This document shows, piece after piece, positions 1 to 7,589 of a DNA stretch of 64,000 bases. The stretch is from positions 124,001-188,000 of the forward strand of contig CAWGPM010000003.1 in the NCBI GenBank assembly GCA_963824415.1. Reading direction: 5' to 3'. This DNA is from JABDQA01 sp963824415. Its GTDB lineage: Bacteria > Desulfobacterota > Desulfobulbia > Desulfobulbales > Desulfocapsaceae. The notes beneath the pieces were generated by a model. The model was not told the origin of the DNA. It was given only the letters and a program-made list of their open reading frames with translations, and ran no database searches. The translations under genes and the position numbers were made by a program. The number at the start of each line of letters is the position of its first letter. Position 1 is the stretch's first letter.

Positions 1-1313
1 ATGACCAGGGCCATGCCGTTCTGCGCCACATTGCCGTTCTTGCCCACACCGCCGGCCGCATAGATCGGCACTTCGTTCTGCATGCCCTGGGCGGCCAGGT
101 CGAGATAGCACTCGCGCACGTTGGAGGCGACCGGGTGCCCGGTGGCATCCATCGACACGCTGTAGGCCGCTCCCGTGCCGCCGTCGATGCCGTCGATCAG
201 CAGGCCGCCGGCATAGGGGTTGCGCACCAGGTTGTTGAGCACCGACTTGGCCGAGGTGGAGGCTGAAATTTTCGGATAGACCGGCACTTTGTGATTAAAG
301 GCCATGGACAAGGTCTGGATCATCTTCATGACGCTTTCTTCAATGGAATAAAGCGTCTGATGAACCGGTGGAGAGGGCAGGTCCACTCCTTCGGGGACAC
401 CGCGCAGCCGGGCAATCAGTTTGGAGACCTTGTACCACATGAGCAGGCCGCCGTCGCCCGGCTTGGCGCCCTGGCCGTATTTGATTTCGATGGCCGCCGG
501 ATAGCACTGCATGTCCGGTATGGCCCTGATGATCTCGTCCCAGCCAAAATATCCCGAAGCGATCTGCAGGATGATATATTTCAGGTACGGACTTCTCAGC
601 ACCCAGGGAGGACAGCCGCCCTCACCGGTACACATGACCACCGGTATGTCCAGCACTTCGTTGCAGTAGGCTACGCCCTGGAGCAGACCGAGCCACATGT
701 TCGGCGACAGGGCGCCAAAAGACATCGAGCCGATGATAAACGGAAATACTTCCCTGGTCGGCGGGATCCAGCCGCCATTTACCTTGCGCTTGAGATACTC
801 TTCCGGCGACAGGATGCGGCCGATGGTGGTGGAAACGGTGAACTCGTGCCGGCCCGCATCGAGCGCCGGATCGGTCAGCATCGAGATCCGGTCGAACATG
901 ATCCGGTCCAGCAGTGTCGGTCCGGTGGTGTTTCTACGGCCGCCGCGCTTATATGCTTCACCCTTCTGGTTGTTGAAAAACAGGGTCCGGTTTTCAACCG
1001 TGTTCGGAACCGGGGTGATCGCCTCGTTCGGGCAGACCATCGCGCACATGCCGCAGCCGATGCAGCTCCGCTTCATATCGGTGCGTTGCCTGATACCGAC
1101 GAAGGTCCGGTATTCGCTGCCGCGCTTTTTACTCAGCACCTCCAGATTGGGCATGCGCTGGCGCCGATAGGCCAGGTAGAGACACTCCTTCGGGCACACC
1201 GAGGTGCACTGGCCGCACAGCGTACAGCGATCTTCGCGGTGCTGGATGACCCAGGGCAGGTCGGGATAACTTAGGCTGCCAGGCTCAATGGGAATTGATC
1301 GAATTGGGACCAT
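1..1313 (-). CDS. Glutamate synthase, FMN-binding large subunit with two N-terminal ferredoxin clusters (3' end outside window)
   Basis: Catalytic part of an archaeal-type glutamate synthase: 2-oxoglutarate plus ammonia from the partner amidotransferase gives glutamate. About 437 codons are visible and the C-terminus runs off the left edge. I place the start at the ATG at 1313-1311, preceded by AAAGGA, so it overlaps the upstream gene by 43 bases. Two 4Fe-4S motifs follow (Cys30/33/36/40 and Cys84/87/90/94), then the glutamate synthase barrel with GSMSFGALS, TGEGG, KYGQGAKPGDGG and GGTGAA motifs. The ferredoxin module suggests ferredoxin-type electron input (family knowledge). It is co-transcribed with the amidotransferase at 1271-2413. 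Confidence 0.88.
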   Translation of the reverse strand, partial: MVPIRSIPIEPGSLSYPDLPWVIQHREDRCTLCGQCTSVCPKECLYLAYRRQRMPNLEVLSKKRGSEYRTFVGIRQRTDMKRSCIGCGMCAMVCPNEAITPVPNTVENRTLFFNNQKGEAYKRGGRRNTTGPTLLDRIMFDRISMLTDPALDAGRHEFTVSTTIGRILSPEEYLKRKVNGGWIPPTREVFPFIIGSMSFGALSPNMWLGLLQGVAYCNEVLDIPVVMCTGEGGCPPWVLRSPYLKYIILQIASGYFGWDEIIRAIPDMQCYPAAIEIKYGQGAKPGDGGLLMWYKVSKLIARLRGVPEGVDLPSPPVHQTLYSIEESVMKMIQTLSMAFNHKVPVYPKISASTSAKSVLNNLVRNPYAGGLLIDGIDGGTGAAYSVSMDATGHPVASNVRECYLDLAAQGMQNEVPIYAAGGVGKNGNVAQNGMALV

Positions 1314-2413
1314 ATGTTGAGTTCCTTTCTATCGGGTGGAATGATAACGGTGTGTTCTCGCATGGGTTGAAAATCGAAAGCGGGATTGCGGTCGGGAATC
1401 ATCGCATCGACGCCGCACATTTCCGAGGCTATCGCCCAGACGCCTTCCCTGCCGCCGACCGTGGCCGGCCGCAGTTTCTTATGGTCCATGACCAGCAGGC
1501 AGGTTTCATCGGGCAGGGTGCCGATAACCGCATTGGGGCCATCGATAATCAACCGCCGGCAGACATTGCGCAGCCCTTTGAGAAACTCTCCCTGGGGATG
1601 CTTGTCGAGCTCGGTGAGGCTGAGCGGCGTGATCACATGCTTATAGGCCTCCAGAGGCAGTTTCATCTGTTTAAGCGTGTAGTGCAGAATATGGGTAAAT
1701 ACCTCGGAATCGCTCTGATAACCCATGTAGCCGGGAAACGACCTGCCCAGCAGCCAGTCGCGGATCGGCACGAAGGCGGTATTCTCGCCATTGGTCATGG
1801 TGGAAATACCCTGGATAAAGAACGGGTGGCAGGCGTAGAGGTTGATTCCATAGTTGGTGTTCTGCCGCCCCTGGGCCATGCACACCCGCGACTTGATCTG
1901 TCCGTCATGCAGGCTGAGCATATTGCCGACCTGCAGGGGCCAGCCGACCTCCTTGATCATTGCCACATCGGGCCAGAAGGAAAAGACCGACAGATCGCCG
2001 CCATTTTCTTCACCGTCTTTGCGCAGTGCCAGCCTGGTGCTGAGCATTTCGGCCTCACGCTCTTCCTGGGGCGCCCCGGAAAAGTTATCTGGCATCCGGT
2101 AGGCCCGGATGAAATAGCGGAAACGATCCTTACCGCTCATATGGTGGCGCTGCATGCTGAACTTGTGATCGTACTTCAGTTCGTAGCCGCGTTCCTCCAT
2201 GAACCGGTCCAGCCGCTTCCAGCTCTTCTTGTTCTCGGCGATCCCGGAAAGTATCGGAAAGCGCGGGTTATATATAAAATCTTCAAACTCCATGCCGCGC
2301 AGCAGCAGGCCGAGGCCGGAGCCGTCATAGCCCTCCTGCATGGCCTCCATGGCCTCGAGCACCTCGTATGGTGAGAAGGGGTCATTGGCTGTTTTCAAGG
2401 CTAATCGGCACAT
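1271..2413 (-). CDS. Glutamine amidotransferase class II-like subunit of glutamate synthase
   Basis: Ntn-type glutaminase subunit (380 aa) that should release ammonia from glutamine for the adjacent glutamate synthase. The start at 2413 is chosen because AGGAGA lies just upstream and because it puts cysteine at position 2 (MCRLALK), the N-terminal nucleophile of class II amidotransferases; a longer reading frame from 2455 would bury that cysteine. Motifs with NTNYG, and a late GGREGVWAIASE segment, fit stand-alone archaeal-type GltB amidotransferases. Its end overlaps the start of the catalytic subunit, so the two are translationally linked. A GXGXG-domain third subunit would be expected beyond the left edge. 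Confidence 0.82.
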   Translation of the reverse strand: MCRLALKTANDPFSPYEVLEAMEAMQEGYDGSGLGLLLRGMEFEDFIYNPRFPILSGIAENKKSWKRLDRFMEERGYELKYDHKFSMQRHHMSGKDRFRYFIRAYRMPDNFSGAPQEEREAEMLSTRLALRKDGEENGGDLSVFSFWPDVAMIKEVGWPLQVGNMLSLHDGQIKSRVCMAQGRQNTNYGINLYACHPFFIQGISTMTNGENTAFVPIRDWLLGRSFPGYMGYQSDSEVFTHILHYTLKQMKLPLEAYKHVITPLSLTELDKHPQGEFLKGLRNVCRRLIIDGPNAVIGTLPDETCLLVMDHKKLRPATVGGREGVWAIASEMCGVDAMIPDRNPAFDFQPMREHTVIIPPDRKELNIWSQFDQFPLSLAA

Positions 2414-2785
2414 CTCTATCTCTCCTGAAGAGTTATCCAAGCTACCTTCCGGCAACTATCTGAGTTAGTGGTAGAAAGTGAACCGTGGGAGGGTACTTCC
2501 AGCCGTCTGGTAACAACTATTTTACGGAACAGCTACAAATACACAAAATAACAAATCACGTCAAGTAGCCGGCCGGCTCCGCCCGGAGCGGCCCGGACCG
2601 GAGCTGGAGCCAATCGAGTGAAATCCTCTGGCAAAGCCTGAGAAAATGAAGCAATCCAACAGTAGAAAAAGGATGAATTGCCAGATAAAGCAAGAAGAGA
2701 AAATTACGCAGGAAGGAAAAATGGCGAGAAGCAGGAAGACCTTTGGCCTCCTGCGGGGCTGGAGTACACCCGAGAGCCGCCCTGT
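2414..2785. other. Non-coding gap between tatA and the glutamate synthase operon
   Basis: No credible gene. It holds the upstream region of the glutamate synthase operon. A GC-rich stem (GGCCGGCTCC / GGAGCGGCC, one bulge) sits at 2571-2593 with no T-run on either side, so it is not an obvious intrinsic terminator. A separate terminator-like hairpin lies nearer tatA. Confidence 0.5.
2717..2754 (-). terminator. Probable intrinsic terminator after tatA
   Basis: On the minus strand an 8-bp stem (GCAGGAGG paired with CTTCCTGC, one G-U) is followed about seven bases later by TTTTT. It begins 32 bases past the tatA stop. The offset T-run makes it a weak example. Confidence 0.45.
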
Positions 2786-3031
2786 TTATTTGATGATCTT
2801 ACCGATATCCTTGACCTTGTCGATCTGGCCTTTGACCTCGGCCACTTCTTTGACCCCGGGCAGGTCGCCGATGATCTCCTTGCCGCCTTCTTCGACGTCG
2901 TTAATACCTTTTTTGAATGAGGAGATTGCTTTGCCGAGACCGGAGCCTATTTCGGGAAGCTTCTTACCGCCAAAGACGAGAAAGGCAATGCCAAGGATAA
3001 CGATGAGTTCAGGGGTGCCGAGTCCAAACAT
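2786..3031 (-). CDS. tatA: Sec-independent translocase protein TatA (copy 1)
   Basis: Pore-forming TatA/E subunit (81 aa) of the twin-arginine pathway, inserted in the inner membrane. It begins MFGLGTPEL, with one transmembrane helix at about residues 6-20, the FGGKKLPEIGSGLG hinge and amphipathic helix, and a charged C-terminal tail rich in Lys/Glu. A second TatA-type gene lies 86 bases upstream, so the pair probably shares a transcript. No tatB or tatC is in the window. Length and motifs are normal for the family. Confidence 0.93.
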   Translation of the reverse strand: MFGLGTPELIVILGIAFLVFGGKKLPEIGSGLGKAISSFKKGINDVEEGGKEIIGDLPGVKEVAEVKGQIDKVKDIGKIIK

Positions 3032-3117
3032 AACGGGATGCTCCGTATTCAGTGAATTTTTTAATCAGATATCGTTCCGGTCAGCGATTCATGCGCAGCG
3101 GGTCCAGTTCAGCCTGT

Positions 3118-3312
3118 TTAACTCTTGGTGGAGTCGTCTTTTTCCTGATTTTCTTCGTCGAGTTTTTTGGGCTCTTCCTTGCTGGTAGCTTCCTTGAAGT
3201 TTTTAATTCCTTTGCCGATGCCCGAGCCGATTTCAGGGAGCTTGCCGGCCCCGAAAATAATCACGATAATTACCAGAATAACGATGAGTTCCGGCATTCC
3301 CAGTCCGAACAT
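3118..3312 (-). CDS. tatA: Sec-independent translocase protein TatA (copy 2)
   Basis: Second TatA/E paralog, 64 aa. The start at 3312 is set by AGAGGTAG just upstream and by alignment with copy 1 (MFGLGMPEL); an upstream in-frame start at 3414 would add 34 residues unlike TatA. One transmembrane helix (about residues 6-20) is followed by FGAGKLPEIGSGIG and a short acidic/lysine tail. Differences in helix and tail suggest an old duplication rather than a recent copy. Confidence 0.9.
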   Translation of the reverse strand: MFGLGMPELIVILVIIVIIFGAGKLPEIGSGIGKGIKNFKEATSKEEPKKLDEENQEKDDSTKS

Positions 3313-3500
3313 ATCTCTACCTCTGCTGAACGCTGTGTGGTTATTGAACTTTTTTTGAGCACAGGTGCGACAGCAGCGCCACCTGATCTGAGCCTGAATG
3401 TAGAGCAGTATCATCAGAAAGTCAAGCTGGACAGCACGCCCATCCGAAAAGCGCTGCTCATGCCCGGGGCAGTTTGCCCTGATAGGAATCAGCAGTGGTG

Positions 3501-4832
3501 CTAGGCCCTGTTTGCCAGTACCGAGTGGCGGATATCCTGCATGGCCGAGATGACCGCCTGTTCATCGATACTCAGCAGCTCCCGGTTTTTCATGACCAGA
3601 CGGCCGTTGATCAGCGAATGCATTACATCGCCGCCGCGGGCGGTGTAGACCAGGTGCGAGGCGATGTTGTAGATCGGCGTCAGGTGGGGCTGGGCCAGGT
3701 CGAGGACGATGATATCGGCCTTTTTACCCGCTGACAGCGTACCGATCTGCTGCTCCGATCCCAGCGCTTCGGCGCCACTGAGCGTGGCGCAGCGCAGGGT
3801 GGTTTCGGCATCCATGACCGTCGGGTCCATGGCGACCACCTTGTGCACTTTGGCGACGCTGCTCATTTCCGAGAACATATCGACATCATTGTTGGAGGCC
3901 GGACCGTCGGTGCCGATCGAGACAGTGACCCCGCTGGCAAGCATTTCTGGCACCGGCGCAACACCCGAGGCAAGCTTGAGGTTCGATTCAAGACAGTGGC
4001 TGACCTTTACCCGGTGCCTGGCCAGAACTGCTATCTCTTTGCTGGACAGTTTGACACAGTGGGCAGCCAGGACCCGATCATTGAGCAGGCCGAGCTGGTG
4101 GAGGTGGTCGACCGGTGAAACGCCGTAGCGCTGCCGACAGGTGGCGACCTCGGTGTCGGTTTCCGAGAGGTGGATCACATAGCGGCTGTTAAATTCATCG
4201 GCCAATGCTGCACAATGCTCGAGCAGAGCCGGGGCACAGGTATAGACCGAGTGCGGATCGACGGTGATGGTTATCAGATCGTGATCCCGGTACTGTTCGA
4301 AGAGCTCCCTGACCAGCGCGTAGCCGTTGTTCAACGCACCGTAGGACGGTGAAGGAAAATCGTAGAGGACTTCGCCGAGCCAGGCCCGGATACCCGTTTC
4401 CTCGACTGCCCGGGCAACTTCACCGGCGAACAGGTACATGTCGCAGAAACTGGTGGTGCCTGATCTGATCATTTCGGCGATGGAGAGCAGGGTGGCCTGG
4501 TACACCATGTCCTTGTTCAGCTTGGTCTCGGCCGGAAAGATGTGCTCTTCAAGCCAGGTCATCAGTGGCAGATCGTCGGCAATCCCTCTGAAACAGCTCA
4601 TCGGCGCATGGGTATGGGTGTTGATCAACCCCGGCATCACCAGTCCGTCCGGCTCATGCAGTTCAACGGCCGCTGGAAACTGCTCGACAAGCTCTGCCCG
4701 GGTGCCCGTGGCGACGATGGTATCACCTTTGACGGCGACGCCGCCGTTCTCGATATGATCTGCCTGGCGCCAGGTCGGCATCAGAAATCTGCCTGAGACG
4801 ATGATATCTGCGTGCTGGTCTGGGTTGTTCAT
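3501..4832 (-). CDS. mtaD: 5-methylthioadenosine / S-adenosylhomocysteine deaminase (amidohydrolase)
   Basis: Metal-dependent amidohydrolase (443 aa) that deaminates MTA, SAH or 5'-deoxyadenosine to the inosine analogue in the cytosol. Metal and catalytic motifs are in place: HTHAPM with His73/His75, HLSET, AAHCV and IGTDGPASNN. The ATG overlaps the preceding phosphorylase stop by four bases (ATGA), which implies coupled translation. Family knowledge: MtaD products are 6-oxopurine nucleosides, and the neighbouring phosphorylase looks like the enzyme that would cleave them, so the two form a salvage step. Exact substrate preference is not visible in the sequence. Confidence 0.87.
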   Translation of the reverse strand: MNNPDQHADIIVSGRFLMPTWRQADHIENGGVAVKGDTIVATGTRAELVEQFPAAVELHEPDGLVMPGLINTHTHAPMSCFRGIADDLPLMTWLEEHIFPAETKLNKDMVYQATLLSIAEMIRSGTTSFCDMYLFAGEVARAVEETGIRAWLGEVLYDFPSPSYGALNNGYALVRELFEQYRDHDLITITVDPHSVYTCAPALLEHCAALADEFNSRYVIHLSETDTEVATCRQRYGVSPVDHLHQLGLLNDRVLAAHCVKLSSKEIAVLARHRVKVSHCLESNLKLASGVAPVPEMLASGVTVSIGTDGPASNNDVDMFSEMSSVAKVHKVVAMDPTVMDAETTLRCATLSGAEALGSEQQIGTLSAGKKADIIVLDLAQPHLTPIYNIASHLVYTARGGDVMHSLINGRLVMKNRELLSIDEQAVISAMQDIRHSVLANRA

Positions 4833-5677
4833 GAAGGTTCCATTACCGTGGTGGTAAGAAATTCGCTGATCAGGAGTTCGAGCCGGGCCGAGGCGGTAGA
4901 TGCCTGCTCGATGATATCATCGAGCAGGATCGGCTGGAAGTTATCTGGATCGTTGCAATTGGCGATCACCGAGAGGCCCAGTACCTCCATGCCTCCATGT
5001 CTGGCCACGATCACCTCAGGCACCGAGGACATGCCCACCGCATCGCCACCGCACTGCCTGAGCCAGCGCGTCTCAGCCGGTGTTTCCAGACTGGGACCGG
5101 GGATGCAGATATAGGTACCGGTGACGACCCGGTCAATTTTTCTGGCATCGGCGCAATTCAGCATCGTCTTGACCAGGTTTGGCTCGTAAGGCTGAGACAG
5201 GTCGGGAAAGCGCGGCCCCCACTGGTCTATATTGGGTCCGCGCAGCGGGTTTTCGCCGAGGAAATTGAGATGATCCCTGAGCACCATGATAGTGCCGGCC
5301 GAAAACAGCGGATTCAGGCCGCCGGCGGCATTGGTGATGATCAGCGTGTTGACCCCGAGCAGTTGGAGGACCCTGACCGGCAGGGTGATCTCGCGGGTCG
5401 AATAGCCTTCGTAATAGTGAAATCTGCCCGACAGGGCGATCAGCGGGCAACCGCCAAGGCTGCCGGCAATCAGCGCACCCTGGTGGCTGGCCACCGTGGA
5501 ACGGGGGAAAAACGGGATATCCTCATAGGCTATGAGCTGAGCGTTGTCTATGCGGTTGGCCAGGCCACCGAGGCCGGTGCCGAGCTGGACTGCGATCGGG
5601 GGAATGGGGGAAATTAGCTGCTTGAGAAATGCTACGGCCGTCTCGACCTGTTCAACGTGATCCGCAGCGCGAGTCAT
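4829..5677 (-). CDS. Purine nucleoside phosphorylase, 6-oxopurine type
   Basis: Trimeric-type PNP/MTAP family enzyme (282 aa) splitting a purine nucleoside with phosphate. Motifs: GTGLGG phosphate loop, GRFHYYEGY, TNAAGGLN, GPSLETPAE and VGMSSVPEV. The Glu in LETPAE and the Asn in IANC match the residues that bind 6-oxopurines in PNP, and the SS/R and Asp pattern of MTA phosphorylase is absent. This fits cleavage of inosine-type products made by the adjacent deaminase (inference). I take ATG at 5677 (TGATG overlap with thrC); GTG at 5680 is an alternative. Confidence 0.88.
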   Translation of the reverse strand: MTRAADHVEQVETAVAFLKQLISPIPPIAVQLGTGLGGLANRIDNAQLIAYEDIPFFPRSTVASHQGALIAGSLGGCPLIALSGRFHYYEGYSTREITLPVRVLQLLGVNTLIITNAAGGLNPLFSAGTIMVLRDHLNFLGENPLRGPNIDQWGPRFPDLSQPYEPNLVKTMLNCADARKIDRVVTGTYICIPGPSLETPAETRWLRQCGGDAVGMSSVPEVIVARHGGMEVLGLSVIANCNDPDNFQPILLDDIIEQASTASARLELLISEFLTTTVMEPS

Positions 5678-7074
5678 CACGAATTGAGGCCATGGGTCTT
5701 GATATAACCCATGATGGTCTCCGGATCACAGTCCATGTTTTCGCAGCGGGTCGGCCGGCTGATCGCCTCGGCCAGAGCAGGCGGTAATTCAAGCTCGGTG
5801 CCGGTGGCCCGATCGACCGTGGGCTTGAACTTGGCCGGATGGGCAGTCGCCAGGCAGACCATGGGCACCCCCTGGTCCCGGTGACGCTCAGCCGCACGAA
5901 CACCGACGGCGGTGTGGGGGTCGAGGGTGTAATGGTATTTTTTGTAATACTTCTCAATGGTTTCGAGAACTTCTTCATCCGTTGCCGCCGAAGCGACGAA
6001 GTCCCGCTTAATGTGGCCCAGGTAGTCCTGCAGATGGAGTTTACCGTCCACCTTGAACTTGAGCATGGCTTCTCTGACCAGGTCCGGTTCACGGTCCATC
6101 AGGTAGTAGAGGTAGCGCTCGAAATTCGAGGCTGCCTGGATGTCCATTGAGGGCGACAAGGTGCTGACTACCTTATTGAGCGTATAGTCGCCAAAGTTGA
6201 CGAAGCGGGCCAGGATATCATTGGCGTTGGTGGCCAGCACCAGCTTGCTGATGCAGCCCTCCGGCAGCATTTTCTTGGCAATGTAGCCGGCGAAGATGTC
6301 GCCGAAATTGCCGGTGGGCACCGCAAAGGCGGTCGCCCGGTTTTTCTCGTGCGAGGCAATATGCAGGCAACTGTATACATAGTATACCACCTGGGCCAGC
6401 AGCCGGGCCCAGTTGATCGAATTGATTGCCCCCAGCCGGTGCTGGTTCTTGAAGGCGATATCACCGAAGATGGTTTTGACCGTTGCCTGGGCATCGTCGA
6501 AGGTGCCGCTGACCGCGATATTGAAGACGTTGGCATCGGCCACAGCGGTCATCTGTTTTTCCTGGATTTCGCTGATCCGCTTGTGCGGATGCAGAATAAA
6601 GATGCGTATTCGCTCTTTGCCTTTAACGCTGTAAATTGCTGCGCTGCCGGTGTCACCCGAGGTGGCGCCGAGGATATTCATGTACTCGTTGTCACGTGCC
6701 AGCAGATAGCTGAACAGGTTGCCCAGAAACTGCAGCGCGATATCTTTGAAGGCCAGGGTCGGACCGTGGAACAGCTCAAGTATGTGCAGGTTGTCCAGGT
6801 GGACGTGGGGGGTCACTTCCGGATGGGTAAAACCGGCGTAGGAATCGTTAATCAGTTTTTTCAGATCCGTGGCCGGTATGTCGTCGATATAGCGCGACAT
6901 GATCTCGAAGGCCAGCTCGCAATAGGACAGCTCCTGCCAAGCCTCAAAGGTGGCCCGATCGATTCGCGGTACAGCCCGGGGCAGCAGCAGCCCGCCGTCT
7001 TCTGCAAGCCCGGTTTTTATTGCGCCGGTAAAGGTCAGGGGTGCGGTGGTACCACGGGTACTGAGATATTGCAT
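5677..7074 (-). CDS. thrC: Threonine synthase
   Basis: PLP enzyme (465 aa) converting O-phosphohomoserine to threonine. It begins MQYLSTRG, has the PLP lysine at about residue 110 in GPTLAFKDIALQF, and the GATSGDTGSAA phosphate-binding loop. Length fits the E. coli-like class. It sits between rsfS and the phosphorylase, with a one-base overlap to the latter. No clear ribosome binding site is seen before the ATG, so the start rests on family alignment. Confidence 0.93.
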   Translation of the reverse strand: MQYLSTRGTTAPLTFTGAIKTGLAEDGGLLLPRAVPRIDRATFEAWQELSYCELAFEIMSRYIDDIPATDLKKLINDSYAGFTHPEVTPHVHLDNLHILELFHGPTLAFKDIALQFLGNLFSYLLARDNEYMNILGATSGDTGSAAIYSVKGKERIRIFILHPHKRISEIQEKQMTAVADANVFNIAVSGTFDDAQATVKTIFGDIAFKNQHRLGAINSINWARLLAQVVYYVYSCLHIASHEKNRATAFAVPTGNFGDIFAGYIAKKMLPEGCISKLVLATNANDILARFVNFGDYTLNKVVSTLSPSMDIQAASNFERYLYYLMDREPDLVREAMLKFKVDGKLHLQDYLGHIKRDFVASAATDEEVLETIEKYYKKYHYTLDPHTAVGVRAAERHRDQGVPMVCLATAHPAKFKPTVDRATGTELELPPALAEAISRPTRCENMDCDPETIMGYIKTHGLNS

Positions 7075-7174
7075 GGGTGTTTGACTCGGTGTCGATTGCT
7101 CTTGGTTCAGCAGCTCTTGGCGCTGTTCTCAATCGTATCTGCTCTACCTGGACATGACCTGTAGGCGCGAAGGT

Positions 7175-7558
7175 TTACGATGCTTCGGCTGGTATCTCTA
7201 CACGCGGCGCATCGTGCCACAACCCTTCCAGGTCATAGAAACTGCGCTGCTCATGATAAAATACATGGACCACGACATCGTTAAAGTCGAGCAGTACCCA
7301 TTTACCTTCGCTCAGCCCTTCGGCCCGGCTCGTTTTAATCCGCTTGGAGCGCAGTTCATTTTCGATGCTTTCGGCCAGGGCCTGGACATGACGTGTAGAT
7401 CGCCCGCTCAGTATAACAAAAAAGTCGGTAAAAGAAGATATCTTCCGTACATCGAGGATAACGACATCTTCTGCCTTGCCGTCTGCTGCCAGTTCTGCGC
7501 AGGTGAGGGCAAGCTCTTTGGTATCGACGGATCGATACTCTTTCTTTAGTCCCTTCAT
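7175..7558 (-). CDS. rsfS: Ribosomal silencing factor RsfS
   Basis: RsfS/YbeB/Iojap protein (127 aa) that binds L14 of the large subunit and blocks subunit joining when nutrients fall. The core is visible: DVVILDVRKISSFTDFFVI, SGRSTRHVQALAE and a late WVLLDFNDVVVHVF segment. AAGAGAG lies upstream of the ATG. It sits between topB and thrC on the same strand. Confidence 0.93.
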   Translation of the reverse strand: MKGLKKEYRSVDTKELALTCAELAADGKAEDVVILDVRKISSFTDFFVILSGRSTRHVQALAESIENELRSKRIKTSRAEGLSEGKWVLLDFNDVVVHVFYHEQRSFYDLEGLWHDAPRVEIPAEAS

Positions 7559-7589
7559 AACTCTCTTATGGTGTTATTAGCAGACGGTG

